A stretch of 64,000 nucleotides of DNA from Gibbula magus. Its lineage: Eukaryota; Mollusca; Gastropoda; Trochida; Trochidae. The stretch is from the NCBI GenBank assembly GCA_936450465.1, contig OW388297.1, forward strand, positions 52,258,989 to 52,322,988, in the 5' to 3' direction. The notes under the pieces were generated by a model, which was not told where the DNA came from, ran no database searches, and worked only from the letters and a program-made list of their open reading frames with translations. Shown in pieces: positions 37,601 to 50,424 of this stretch. Position 1 is the first letter of the stretch, and each line of letters starts with the position of its first letter. Position numbers and translations under genes: made by a program.

Positions 37601-38337
37601 CATATATATTTTATTTATTTAGAACAAAAAATAGCAAGAGTTATTTCTGTTTGCCTTTCAAACTTTTTCAAGTTTCAAGCTTTTTACCAGTTTGATGCCA
37701 AATTATTAAATATTTTAATCAAATATTTTATTTTATCACCAATTAAAGACCCAGGATTTCGCCTTTCGCCTTTGAATGACGAATAGCAAAAGTTGTTTTG
37801 CTTTTCGTTATTCGTAATTTGCCATTCACCATTCAAACTCATTATGCTCTTAGGTAATTGAGGAAAGTTCCATACATTTCTCTAAGCTTTTTACCAGTTT
37901 CATGCCCAATAATTAAATATTTTAAGATAGTATTTCATTTTATCACCAATTATAACCTGGGGATTTGCTCTGGGAGCTATCTGAATTTGTGGGAAGACTT
38001 TCTCCCTAGAATGGACAAACTCAGAACAAAGAGGACCTAACTTTGAATCAAAATGTGTGTTCAAAACATTTAAATTTGTTCTATAAATCACACTTTGATC
38101 GAAAATAACACTTAGTTTTAATTATTGAGAATATAAAATAGCAAAAGTTATCTCTGTTTGCCTTTCAAACTTTTGTTTTGCCTTTTGCCTTTGAATGACG
38201 AATAGCAATTTTTTTTCGCTTTTCGTTATTCGTCATTCATCATTCGCCATTCGCCATTCAAACTCATTATGCTCTTAGCTAAATGAAGAGTTCCATACAT
38301 TTCTCTAAGCTTTTTACCAGTTCCATGCCTAATAATT
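34671..38337 (+). repeat. Left arm of the Foldback-like element: about seven units of about 430 bp
   Basis: Units recur with CTCTTAGGTAAATGAGATC near 35005, 35425, 35853, 36281, 36715 and 37158, then more diverged units to 38337. Each has a conserved core (GACCCAGGATTTGCTCTGGG, then GTCTGAATTAGTGGGAAGAC) and a linker of short ATTCGTCATTCG/GAATGACGAATAG elements. The outermost 300 bp form a distinct tip module with CTTTCGTACTG and CACAATAATAGCAAATG. One unit near 37600-37760 has an internal rearrangement. Open frames are not coding. Confidence 0.9.
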
Positions 38338-38339
38338 CA

Positions 38340-38695
38340 ATTTGAGTAACATCCTTATACATGTCCAGAAACCAAAACTGTACACATGCCATTTTCATGC
38401 ACAGTAGTTATAACACCTAACATTATCAACCCAAAGTTGCCTGTTTGTCTGGTATAAACAAAATTTCCAAAATTACGTTTGACTAATTGACGCGCGTTAC
38501 AAGCGGTGCATTGTCCGATTTTCGATCAGAAATCGACACTTTTACCTTTATATTGTATGTTTACTGAGTCAACTATCATCAACATGGCAATTTTTGGTAA
38601 CAGTCAGTTCTTCTCAAAAGATTAACATAATTTATAATGTTTGGCATAAGTGACCCATAACAACACAATGGATGTACCTTTAAAGCCAAAGAAAC
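38340..38695 (+). mobile_element. TTAA MITE, family A, 5'-truncated
   Basis: GAGTAACATCC ... ATGGATGTACCTTTAA matches the 3' two-thirds of the intact family-A element, including the terminal inverted repeat at the right end. The left end is replaced by the Foldback arm, so the arm/spacer junction cuts the MITE. Confidence 0.8.
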
Positions 38696-40044
38696 ACAAT
38701 GAATGCATCATTAATGTTTAATCCTCATAGTTCCTATGAACCACAAACTGCAGACGTGTTGTCTCTATTGGGAGTTGTTTCTTTCGTGCTATGTGCTGAT
38801 CATTATCAGGATATTATAACGTCTGAGCTGGCACTACATTGGGGATAGTTCAATGAACATGTTCAGCATTGTAACTAAAAAATAATGTGACGTCATAGAC
38901 AATGTAATAATTCTCTCTGAAGGCTAAATGGGAAAACTTTACATACATTGATAATAAAGCCGAACTACCAAATAAATAAGTTCCTAAAGTTTGAATCATA
39001 TGGAAACATCTGTGTCTTTTTTACATCTGAGTTCATGTGCACAGTTCAGGTTATTTTCCTACATATGCTTAAGTGAAACGTTTTATTGGTACACAGAAAA
39101 GGAAGTCCTAAAGATGTTCTAGACCCAGTCAATTACTCTTTAGCTACATCAAATGACATACATGTATCATTAATTATTTTACCTACGCTACGAATTGGCT
39201 GGGGGGATAATGTAGTCCTTCTGTTCGTCCGTCCATCCGTCTTTCTGTCCGGTACATCCAAAATAACTGAGGTGTGCATTAACCAAACTTTGTACAATTG
39301 TAAGCCATGTCCGTCCTATAACGTTTGCAGTTTTCTTGGAAAACCCTATTTTGTCGTTTTCATGAAAACGTAAATTTTGGGACTTTATAGTAACTGTTTA
39401 ACATGAGCAATGGGCACAACCTTTCTTTGAAACTATTTCACCTAGGTAAATGAAATGATGGTTGTGGGTACAGCTGACAATACTTTTGTTTGAGTTTAAA
39501 AGAAAGTTCCAGTTATTCTAATTTTAGAGTCATTACCCTTACACCAGGAATGGCCTTTTGTGCGAATAAACACTCCAATTTTGACAATAAGTTTTCGGAA
39601 ACTATAACATCAAGGTTGATGATGATTAAGCAATGATTATCATGATCGAGTTCGAAAGAACCAAATGTTACAGTTTAGCTTTTGCAGAGTTTTACCCTTG
39701 AATCTGAAATTGAACTAAGTAAGAGTAAATTGTGTGATATTCCAATTGGGACGAGCTTTCTGAGAAACTATTACATCTAGGTTCCGTAGGTAGCCTGATG
39801 ATACTCTTGATACCCCGACGTTTTATTTCATGACGTTATTGATTCTGAACCTGTAGTTGAACTTGGTAATACTATTTAATGTGATGCTCCAATAGGGGAC
39901 ACGTCTCTGATACGTAAATGCTTTGCACTCATATAGTTCAAACCTGTACATAGAAATAGACAAACCAACATTTGCCCTTTCCAAATACTGCATTAGTACT
40001 GTCCACACAGCAAGGGCAACATATTGCCATAAAATGGAGATTTA

Positions 40045-41046
40045 CAGGCGCTATAGCACATTTTTTACTGAAATAAAGTTATCTCATGAAAAGGTAAATA
40101 AGTATTACCAATGGTTAAATAATGCTCATGAATCAATAAAAACTAATGTCAATGTTAGGTAAACCATGCGAATCCGTTTCCCTTCGAGAGACAGTTTAAG
40201 GTGTTCACATTAAAATGGCCGATCTGACTGATGTAGCGATATTCAAACACTTAGAGTAGAGTTTTAAATATGGTACCATGATAGAATGGTCAACCATTTT
40301 TCTGTCTAAACCCTCAAATTCGCAAGAGATCTACAAATCTTCCTCTCACACTGAAGAGTCCCAAGCCACTGTCGCTTTATACATCACACCATTTTCTTTC
40401 AATACGGATAATCGTTTTCTATGGATACGGCTTATCAGGTCAAGTAGTGAGATATTGTACCCCCTAAAATAACAATATATTGTATATACGTTAAAAGTGC
40501 ATCCATTGTGTTGCATAAATTGTTATATATGCTTTAATGCGTTCCGACTCACAATATGTGCTGTTTACAGTGCAAATAAATTACCTCAGCTTGCATATTC
40601 ATCCTAAATCGCCAACTATATCATAATTACTAGTGTCCTATTAAAATCGATTAAAACATCATTATGCATGTGCAGAAACTGAAAATGCACGTTCCATTTA
40701 CATGCACAGTAGTTATATGACCTAAAGAACATGATCAATCCAAATTTATCATTGTGTGTGTTATAAATAAGATTCCAAAATTACGTTTGATTCATTTGCG
40801 AGCGTCAATCGCGATGCATTGTCCGGTTTTCGATCAGAAACAACTACATTTACCTTCATATCGTCTATATACTAAGTCGACTATAATCAAAATGCTAGTT
40901 TTCGGTAACAGTCGGTACATCTCGATAAATTAACACCATTTATAACGTTTGGAATATGTGACCCCCAACAACACAATGGATGTACATTTAATAATGAATA
41001 GCAAATTTGAGAAAACAAAATATGCCAAATACGTGCTACAGCGCCT
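40045..41046 (+). mobile_element. TTAA MITE, family B, split by a family-A MITE
   Basis: It matches the 2611-3144 element in order on both sides of the insert (GGCGCTATAGCA ... AACAATATATTGTATA, then AATAGCAAATTTGAGAAAAC ... TACAGCGCC). The terminal TTAA copies are mutated. The split proves that family A jumped after this copy settled. Confidence 0.85.
40495..40987 (+). mobile_element. TTAA MITE, family A, nested copy (493 bp)
   Basis: TTAA at 40491-40494 and 40988-40991 flanks ends AAGTGCATCCATTGTGTTG and ACACAATGGATGTACAT. The body matches the copies at 47070 and 61954. Confidence 0.9.
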
Positions 41047-41604
41047 TCAAGAAAAATGAACTCTCTTTTTAAGTTCAGGGTAAATAATAAATTATTTTTT
41101 TCAAAAGACTACACTACTAAAAAATAACACTATTAAACAAACAGTTCCGCAATTCCATAGACAACTATTATAGTTATGTAAAGTAGCTATATAGTAGTTT
41201 ATAGTTAACAATCTCAATGAATCATAAAAAGGGTAAAGATTAAATGGAATTAAAATATAAAAGATATTATCTGTTACAAACCTGTATCTTGTATTAGGTT
41301 ATTAATGTAGAAGTTCCTTCTTTCAATTCAGATACATGATGGACATGGACATGATTTTTTGGTGATTATCTTACTCTTTTCACTTTCTGTTTACAGATGA
41401 CTATATATTTACAAATGTATAGATATTATTTTGGGTGGATAAAAAAACACAATGTCTCCTTTTTCGTTGTATTGATTATTAAGGATTCAACGCTACAACG
41501 CTGAATTCTTATTGTTATTGTGAAGAGTTATTATTATTCCACCGAATGTTTTACCCAGCAATTCAACCAGAAGGAATGCAGATAATGCAACCAAACTTTG
41601 CCCG

Positions 41605-42545
41605 CCCATTAAAGGTTCAGTCCGAATCTACATTTTTTTTTAACATTGGACACATTTTCAAAATGCAGCTAGAGACTTGCTTTTTTGTTAAAAGATAAGC
41701 AATGGCACAGCGAACACAAAAGTAAATCATGACAAATGCGTAGGTCACGTGGTTTCGCCGCCATATTTGTTTTTTCGCACTTTTGAAAATATCCTGCTCC
41801 CTGCTCCTTTGACAATTTCATCCTCTGAAATACGGGCTCTATTTCGCAATACCGTTTCCCCAGTTAGTACTATAAATCTGGAAAAAATTGCCAAAAGTGC
41901 AAACTTCAAACCTCAAAAGCTCAAAGACTAAATAAGATAATTTCATAAACCTTCACCAAAATGTGAATTCTCGAAGATACCGTTATGTTTAATAGCTAAT
42001 TTTGAAGTAGAGTTAAAACAAAGTTTATAGTTAAGCTTCAAACACCGCAAACGTAATCTAAGGGTCCGAAAATAACCATGTTAAAGTATTTTCCTGAATA
42101 TTCAGAAGTACATAACGCATTGATTATGTATGCAATCTAAATGATAATTAGATCTACTTAAGCGGAAATTACAGAACAATGTTTTCTATGCTACACAGTC
42201 CAGAGTATGAAAATATTAACCGTTATCTTAATCATGAGAAACATACTTAATGTAGGGCTCCATTAATATGTGAATTTTCCATCGAGGCCTAGCACCTCCA
42301 GCTATAGACTGTGTAAAAGTCGAATTTTCTCTTGTTATTTTTTTCACCTGGTTTCAGCCACAACGAGAGCCCACAGTATGAATTTTTTGGTCCAATCATT
42401 AAGGTCCAGTTCGAATCTAAATGTCCATTTTTAACATGGCAAAACAAATCAAAATGTAGATAGAATTTAGAATTTTTGCAATAACGATAACGATAATAGC
42501 AATAAAGTAAATCATGGCGAGGTCACGTGCCGCCATTTTGATTTT
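41605..42545 (+). repeat. Pair of about 150-bp direct repeats in the spacer
   Basis: The blocks starting near 41607 (AAGGTTCAGTCCGAATCTA) and 42398 (AAGGTCCAGTTCGAATCTAA) share order and end with AAGTAAATCATG then GGTCACGTG and GCCGCCAT. They may be termini or internal parts of an unknown element. Confidence 0.6.
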
Positions 42546-43465
42546 GTTTACAAATAAGCCATTTTGACATTGGAAATTTGGGTCTCAATAATGCTACATA
42601 CATGTTAGAGACTTCAAGCTTTCTTCAAAAGATGCGTTTACAATAAAAAGATGGTTAGCTTCATTGTATTTGATTCATTTATGGGCTGGATCCTTTCATC
42701 GTCACTTGTGACTATATTTTCTGTTTTTCTTTCTTTTACATTTAAAAAAGACTTATTCCCACATGGATTTTTTTACAGCTGATATAAAGTATCTCATGTG
42801 CTTGTAATACAAGAACTTTCTACAACTGAATCAGCAATATACTGTGAACGGCAATATTTTTCTCACTTTAGATATGACATCAGCCAAAGCCTTTTTACTT
42901 GTAATAATTATGTGTCATATTAAAACAACAAATTAAAACGGCTACATTTAATTGTAGAGGATTAGCTTATATTCTAATTTTAGCTAATATAGAAGACATT
43001 CATATAGGAAAGGAATATATAGACTTAATGAAAAATTAATTGGGTTTGCAAAGTATAATTGCACCATGTAGATCTAAGTCAAGTGGAATGTCTATACTTT
43101 TTAACAGTAATATTGATCTAAATATACATATAACAAACGAAGATGACGGATGAAATTATATAATTGCTGATATAACCATTGGGGGGAAAAGATGTACACT
43201 TACAAACAAACACTGATGATTCTATTATATTAAGCACATAAGCATTTGTTATTATGACAATGAATCCATAGCTATAGATGAAATATAAAATATAAAAATA
43301 TAAATATATTACAACCCCAAGGCAAGAAATATGGTTTAGATAAGATTTAATCACTTGATCTTGTAGATGTTATGAAAGAGCTTAATCTAGAGAAAATGTA
43401 CATGGTAGAAACAATTCCATGACAACATGATTTAATTTCTTTAGATAGCTCAGGACTTCTTAAAT

Positions 43466-43773
43466 CTTACAAACAGAGATAACTTTTGCTATTTTATTTT
43501 CTAAATTATTAAAACTAAGTCTTATTTGTGATCAAAGTGTGATTTATAGAAAATAATTAAAGGTTTTGCACACACATTTTCATTCCAAAGGTATGTTCTA
43601 TTTGTTCTGAGTTTGTCCATTCTAGGGGGAAAGTCTTCCCACTAATTCAGATTGCTCCCAGAGCAAATCCCCAGGTTATAACTGGTGATAAAATGAAATA
43701 GTATCTTAAAATATTTATTTATTAGTCATGAAAGCTTAGAGAAATGTATTGCATAAAAGCTTAGAGAAATGTA
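43466..43773 (-). repeat. Innermost unit of the right Foldback arm, separated by a nested element
   Basis: It is the reverse complement of the innermost left-arm unit (37861-38165), sharing the arm-specific variants CCCCAGGTTATAA and GAAATAGTATCTTAAAATAT that outer units lack. Its continuation is at 50425, beyond the nested TA element. Confidence 0.85.
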
Positions 43774-43974
43774 CAGTGCCGGACAAAAGTCACTTCCCCT
43801 GTATTGCAGTCTGAAAGTGAAATTACTGCAGTATTATCGCAACGGGAATGCAGTCGGCTCGCAGGACTGACCCGTGATTTCTGCACTACTATCGCAGTAA
43901 AAGAGTAGGAGAGTCGCAATACAGGCGACTGAGCGGTTCAGTGGCTACCGGGAGGGCGGGGCTTACATGTACGC

Positions 43975-46900
43975 GCTAGTCATTACTGCGATCAATGCTA
44001 TTGCGGCCATAAATTGACATGTGCGTAAGATGGTCCTGGATGGATGATTGACTCAATAAACTAAAGATATAGTGATATTTATCTTAATAACGAATTTATT
44101 GTTATTTATTTGTGGGTCTCGAAAGTCCTACATTTACATGTACGCCTATCCGATTATGTAACAAAGTGAGACAGTTTGTAATAAACTAAATTTCTTATTC
44201 ATTGTTATGTGAGGTAAACGCGATTGGAGAGAATAGCATTCCTGTAAACACATGTAATTGCACTGGGGAAATTTACTTGATATAAAGTTTGAATATTGTC
44301 GTCCACATAATAGTGTATTTAGAATTATATTCAGTTACACAGTGTGTACATATTGTGTAGTGTTTATTATTGTTCTTGTAAAAGTAAACTGCTTGGATAT
44401 GATAACGGATACATATTTTGTGTAGGTGTTTGTGTGGTATCGGGAAGTTGTGGGTCGGGTATTCCCCTGAAGCCGGTTTTGAACTGCAATGCTTGTGGGT
44501 AATATTAGAACTGATCATTTTGATGATCCGGAAACGAAATGAAACCTATTTTCAAAGTGATAAAGTATGCTGTTAAGTTGTATTATACATTGATTGTGTT
44601 CATTTAGAATTGCATAAAAATATAGAACTGACGGCGGAAGGGTCATTTCCATAACAGCAAATGCATTTCAACTTTTTTCACTGCCGATGATATGATCACC
44701 AAGCATCTCAGAAACGATTCGCCGAAACCATAATCATAGTTCATTCACATTGAAGAATGTTATACAATAATATTGATTGACATACTTTTATTTATATTTC
44801 TATTAACATTATCAATTACATATTTGGTAAGGGCGTCGTTACATTTACATTGTTATATCTTTCTTATCATTTGTCATAAAAACATTAAATTAGGTCTCCT
44901 TTCGGGGATGTTTCTTTCTGTATGTTAGTGGATTTGATTAAACTGTTGGCTTATCTAATTTCAAATTGAAATTTGAAATGTGTAATTAATTATACAGGCA
45001 GATGCATAAATTAAAACCGTTAACATACATGTAGTAATCTCTCAGTGATAAGAAATGTACTTTTAAACAAAACATTTTCAAGATATTGGATTTTAGTTTG
45101 AGGTAAATTTGACAGGTTAATCTGTTAAAGACACGCATATATACATTCAAGGTTCAAATATGTATTCCCAAATACATGTATGCATGTCTATAAGATACAT
45201 GTAAATAACTATTACTGTACATTATAAAGATTTACATGTATGATGTTTATTGCATATAGATAGATGTGTGACGAATGTAAATAATTTTATCTAGATAGTA
45301 GATACTGTATGTTTGTGGACTATTGTTGCTTCGGTTTCTTAGTTTGTTTAGTGAATATATTTACACTTCTAAGTGGAATTTTGTATGTATAACCTAATGA
45401 ATAAACTATGAATTTATATTCACATAATCCCTATGATATTTGATCTAAAATGTACACAACATTAGTTCAGTGTGATTTTATTTTGAGATTTTAAATAGAT
45501 TGTTTTTTAAAAGAATTTAATACACAGTTGTCATGACCATTTTATTAAACATATATGGAAATGAATATTTATATTAACATGTCACCATACAATTAAACGG
45601 CGTTTTCCATTTACATTTATAGCCGGACATGTTATATCCTTGATTTTATTAACCCATCCAGACATCATTAACATAACCGATTCAATAGTATTACTTTAGT
45701 ATGAGAGCGTACCGCTCATTCCCGCCAACAGAGCACTTCGTGTATATGAGTTAAAAAGAAATCACTAGTGAAGAATTGGGGCTAGAAGAATGGGTGTTTA
45801 GGTTGATAAAGGGATTGTAACTCTCTGACAGAAAAAAACCCGAGATACATGTACATGCTGAATGATCTGTAACAAAAGTTTAAATGCCAATAACTGTGTA
45901 GTGAATTTGAGATGCGTGTATCCTTTACACAATGCATCCAGAAAGTGCGACAAGTATCAAATCATGTAGATTAAATAACTGGCTGATGCAATTATATCAT
46001 CATTCGAAGATCAAAGTAAAGGAAATATATTGTCGGTACGACTTTAAAGAAAATGGCAATAAAAACACAAAGTATTTTATTATCGCGCGTCTTAAGCAAT
46101 CCAAATAGACTCAGAATATCAAGGTACAATACTTGAACCTTTCTGATAATTACCCTATGCACATAATTTCTGAACTTCCATGTATAAGTAAATTTGCCTT
46201 CAATTAAGTGAATAAAACCGTAATATAAAAGCGTACCGTCACTGACACTATCAATGTATATAAAAGCTATATGACCATTAGCAAATCGTGAATATTTGGA
46301 ATTTTTTAATTACGCTTGATCAGTGGGTGACCAGTGGGTCACGTAATGTGATAAACGCGCGACTACCTACATGTATGTTACGTAATCTGGTATATCATTT
46401 ATTACTAACGACTGAATACACGCTTACAATACACAACCCACTTTCAATACACAACCCGTCCCTTGTTATAAGCAGTGTGCTTATTCGTCTTCGTTGCGTC
46501 TCGCCGGGTTTATTGTCTCGCTCGATATGACACGAGTCTGTGGATAGAATGTTTTAAAACGTAACATGTGTCTCATAAGTCAATTTGGCTGGGTATTTAC
46601 TAATAATTTGTGCTATATTGTACAATTGTACAATGAGTTCTATGCGTGACACTTTAATAAACTATAACTGTCTAACTCTCTGTCACAAGTACTCTATAAA
46701 ATTTGATTTTCCAATAGAGTGTGAAACAAACGTATCGTCATTCGTTTAAACTGCTAGTGATTCTCTTCTATTAACATGTAGTGTTCATATTTTTTGTCAT
46801 CAAGCGATACGTTGATCGAGGTCGCGGTTACCGATTGGTAAACTGTGCTGGTGGTTGGGTTCTTGCGTTGAGAAAAAAGTCACTGGTCTAGCCTTCAATT

Positions 46901-47065
46901 TCCAAATGCAATTCTTTCATTTTCGGTTACATTCAGTCTATAGATTTGAAATGTTTCATTCGACTTGTGTATCGTCATATATTTGGGAAAATATCAAGAC
47001 AATATTTCTACAGGTTGTTTATTTGAAACATGTCGAAATGTTTTCAGCACAAGGTCGCATTTATG
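43975..47065. other. Interior of the nested TA element, nothing recognised
   Basis: AT-rich DNA with short frames only. No DDE transposase motif series or spliced gene was found. Confidence 0.5.
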
Positions 47066-47069
47066 GTAA

Positions 47070-47550
47070 AGCTGCATCCATTGTGTTTCATAAAATTTTA
47101 TTAAGCTTTAATACGATCCAACATACCATATGTGCTGTTTACAGTGCAAATAAATATACTCGACTTGCATATTCATCCCGAATAACCAAATACTTGTTTC
47201 CAATTAAAATAGAGTAACATCAGTATGCATATGCAGATACCAAAACTAAACGTCCCATTTATATGCACAGTAGGTATATGACCTATTAAATATGTGACTG
47301 ATTTATCAGTTTGTCTGTTATAAATAATATTCCAAAATTACGTTTAAATCATTTGCGCGCGCCACACGCGGTACATTGTCCGGTTTTCGATCAGAAATCA
47401 CTACTGTTAGCTTTATATCGTCAATATTCTAAGTAGACTAAGATCAAAATGGCAATTTTCGGCAACAGTCAGTACTTCCCGATAACATAACATAATCTAG
47501 AAAACAACGTTTTGCATATGTGACCCCCAAAAAACAGAATGGATGTTCCT
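47070..47550 (+). mobile_element. TTAA MITE, family A
   Basis: The left end GCTGCATCCATTGTGTT and right end ACAGAATGGATGTTCCT are followed by TTAA (47551-47554). The left duplication is mutated to TAAA. The body matches the other copies, including TGTCCGGTTTTCGATCAGAA. Confidence 0.85.
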
Positions 47551-47926
47551 TTAAGAGCCGATATCAATTGTTTAATCAAAGAATTAGACAAGGAATTAGA
47601 TGGATATACGTGTCTGGTTTAATTTTGATAATGCGAGGTTATGGCCGACATCAAATGCGACGGTTTGCGACAAGGGGGGCGCGGGCGTAACGCCTGAGTG
47701 AATTTACCACCGGGTGTATTTATATTACATAACGATTTTGAGTGAACGGTGTCTCCCTCGTAATACACACAGAGAGAAAGATAACATGCCTAATTCGCCA
47801 TAGTGAGGCATGCAGACAGACAAGTTTGTTTAAGTGTCACAAGTTGAAAACAAAAGAGCCATCATGAGAGGTGGTATATCTCCCCGGCCCCACATAAGTT
47901 GAATAATCAGTTTTAGCGGTATACAA

Positions 47927-48410
47927 TAACACACCACTGGAAGATAGAGTGTGTTTTAACTGCAACGATTTTATTGAAAATGAAGCTCATGTACTTTTAC
48001 ACTGCCCCTTATACAAAAATGTTACCAAAAATATGTTATCTTTATGTTCTACTTTGAATGTTAGTTTTAATAATATATCGGATGTGGAAAAGCCTGCATT
48101 TATTATGTCATGCCCATATATTTTTAGAGTTACTGCCAAAACCTGCATGGAAGTCTTAGATTTTAGAAAATCCCTTTTATATATCTAGCAACTCTTTTTA
48201 CCTTAACAATTTACCTTGGGCTTTAATAATATAGTTTACTATATAATATGTACATTTTATTTTTATTAAGGTCCTTTAATATGTATATATGTAGTCTCTC
48301 ATAATCCCATGTGGGATGGCTCATCACTTTATATTTTATCGACTTGTATATAAACATTTGTATGAGGTGAGACTTTGTAATAAAATATCTGTCTGTCTGT
48401 CTGTCCGGTA
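47927..48410 (+). pseudogene. LINE 3' fragment with zinc-finger tail and TCTG microsatellite end
   Basis: The frame from about 47943 to the stop at 48186-48188 encodes EDRVCFNCNDFIENEAHVLL then HCPLYKN, the CxxC...H...C finger that ends many bivalve non-LTR ORF2 proteins. About 200 bp of 3' UTR follows and then (TCTG)n at 48390-48407. The tail differs from that of the 25230 and 28230 fragments, so this is another family. Confidence 0.8.
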
Positions 48411-49835
48411 TATAACTACCCCTCAGGGCTCATCTACAGGATATGAATGACTACATGTTTGTACAAATGAAATATTAACAAACTAACGTTTTTAAAAGTT
48501 GCTTTCTACAGTTAAAGTCATGTGTATATTTCATTATATGTGTATATATTGCACTACGTAATGCGTGATCAGACAAATCGTACCCTTCTCACAAACTTCA
48601 AAGGATTTATCTCATGTAATTGATATAACTGTTGGTTTCAAGGTATTTATTATGACGGGATCGTTAAACAAGGAAGAAATCTCCATACAAACATATACTT
48701 AAACAAATGAGTGACGATTATAGAACAGAAAATGTTACATACACCACAGAAACAAAATAAACTGGTCAACAAGCATTAAAAAAAATGTGGGTAGGCGTTA
48801 TATAATTTGTGCATTGTTTATTTAAATTTTCTTATCAAACTTCGGTATGACTGAGTGTACACAATAATGATAAGGAATTCAATTCAAAATCTCAAGTCAG
48901 TAACTAAATTGTTTTCATAATGGTCACGAACGTTTACAGACAGATATTTTATTCAAATCTCACCTCGATTGCACTTTTATAAATATGTTGATTTATTGAT
49001 AAAACGAAACAGGTAGAACATCGAGCTACCCACTATGGGGTTATGAGAGACGTGCTATTCGAAGTAGATCACGAGATCAACAAGTGTGCCGGTACGCGGA
49101 TCTGACACGGCGGTATCCATTGATGTGATTAAATTGCCATTTGAATGGGAGTTGGTACACTCGGTGATGCAATGGGCATAGGGGTACCGGTGCCTTTGGA
49201 CAATACGGAAGATACAAGTGTCTTACAGTTCTGTGCAACCTGTCAAAACACCGTGTAACTAACAGCATTATCAATCGGTTTTGCCGAACTATGAAACGTG
49301 ATAAGTATTACAAGTAAATAATCACAGACTTATATATCATATTTTGTAAGATATCTACTTTAAGGAAATTATAATATACAAACATAGACACCCTATACAC
49401 TAATGTATGTACTTGGAGAAACACTATACTAACATTAATCCATCTAAATGCAACACCATTGTTTTACCTTTGGGAAATATATACAGGGAAAAAGGATTGT
49501 ACCCCTAAATGTCTGATAAGAAAATAGACAATGTATCAGAAAAAGAAACTCTGTGATATGACAGAAGCGTCATCGACCAGTGTAACAAAGAAATTTTGTC
49601 CCAAAAAAAGGAGAAAAATTAAAGTCGATAGTGGTTGTTGTAATGTGAGTAATATTATTAAACTGATAAACCTTTATTACCTGTTAGAATAGAGTTTTAT
49701 TCAGATTTTCGTTTTATTATTATTATTTAGATCCCCAAAAGTACACTTTCACGAACATATCTTATAATGCTACCATTATACAGTTTAAATATATATCGCT
49801 TAGATATTCTGCTTCTTACCGTTTTCCTTTTTTTC

Positions 49836-49909
<74 letters not shown>
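49836..49909. repeat. (AT)n microsatellite
   Basis: About 37 AT dinucleotides with one G interruption. Confidence 0.97.
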
Positions 49910-49912
<3 letters not shown>

Positions 49913-50424
49913 ACCCTTTTAACATTGTCTCATGAGGCAAATAAAGGTTGTTTTTTTAAACACATTTTAGTTATTTCATGTCGTATTTAAAATAAAGTAT
50001 ACACAGATGTTGAATGTGTGTCACTTTGTCACTATTACAAAACATTATCTCATACAACATGTATACAAGTAAGAAATGTTACCGCCGGTAAATTCCACAA
50101 CATAACACTATGGTATTTATTCGACGTGAAGCAACGACAACTTCAGCAATCATTTGACAGGAAATGCACATTTCATCTTTACGCCCGCCCACTACAGTAC
50201 TAGACCAATCAGCTCTCAGCAGCTTAATTTGGGACCTGGACGCATCGGAATAGCCCCGCCTACATTAACGCAGTCATCTCGCAATTATCGTGCGACAGAG
50301 ACGCTAATTTGGCGGGAGACTGTCGCGTTCCTGTCGCAGGAATAACGCAGTCATGACCCAACTGTGCTCCGACACGATTGCGGGAATACTGCAATTTTAC
50401 TCCCATGACTTTTGTCCGGCACTG

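Larger units (their letters stand above)
38338..43465. other. Spacer of the Foldback-like element (about 5.1 kb)
   Basis: It holds a family-A MITE fragment, a decayed hairpin-type repeat (about 39205-39900), a family-B MITE with a nested family-A MITE, and two related 150-bp blocks near 41607 and 42398. The longest frames are under 100 codons with no recognisable transposase motif. It therefore looks like captured or accumulated non-coding DNA. Confidence 0.65.
43774..50424. mobile_element. 6.65-kb TA-duplicating element nested in the right arm
   Basis: TA at 43772-43773 and 50425-50426 flanks inverted ends CAGTGCCGGACAAAAGTCA. Inside these, about 200 bp at each end are diverged inverted relatives (ACTGCAGTATTATCGCAACG against TTGCAGTATTCCCGCAATCG, and GGGCGGGGCT on both). 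Joining the flanks restores a normal arm unit (AGAGAAATGTATGGAACTTT). The CAGTG start and TA target fit Tc1/mariner-like elements, but 6.65 kb is large for them and no transposase was recognised. The interior carries a family-A MITE, a LINE 3' fragment and an AT microsatellite. Confidence 0.8.

Noticed and set aside
46288..46530. 80-codon frame inside the nested TA element as transposase remnant
   Set aside because: No DDE, helix-turn-helix or other transposase signature; composition resembles its AT-rich surroundings.
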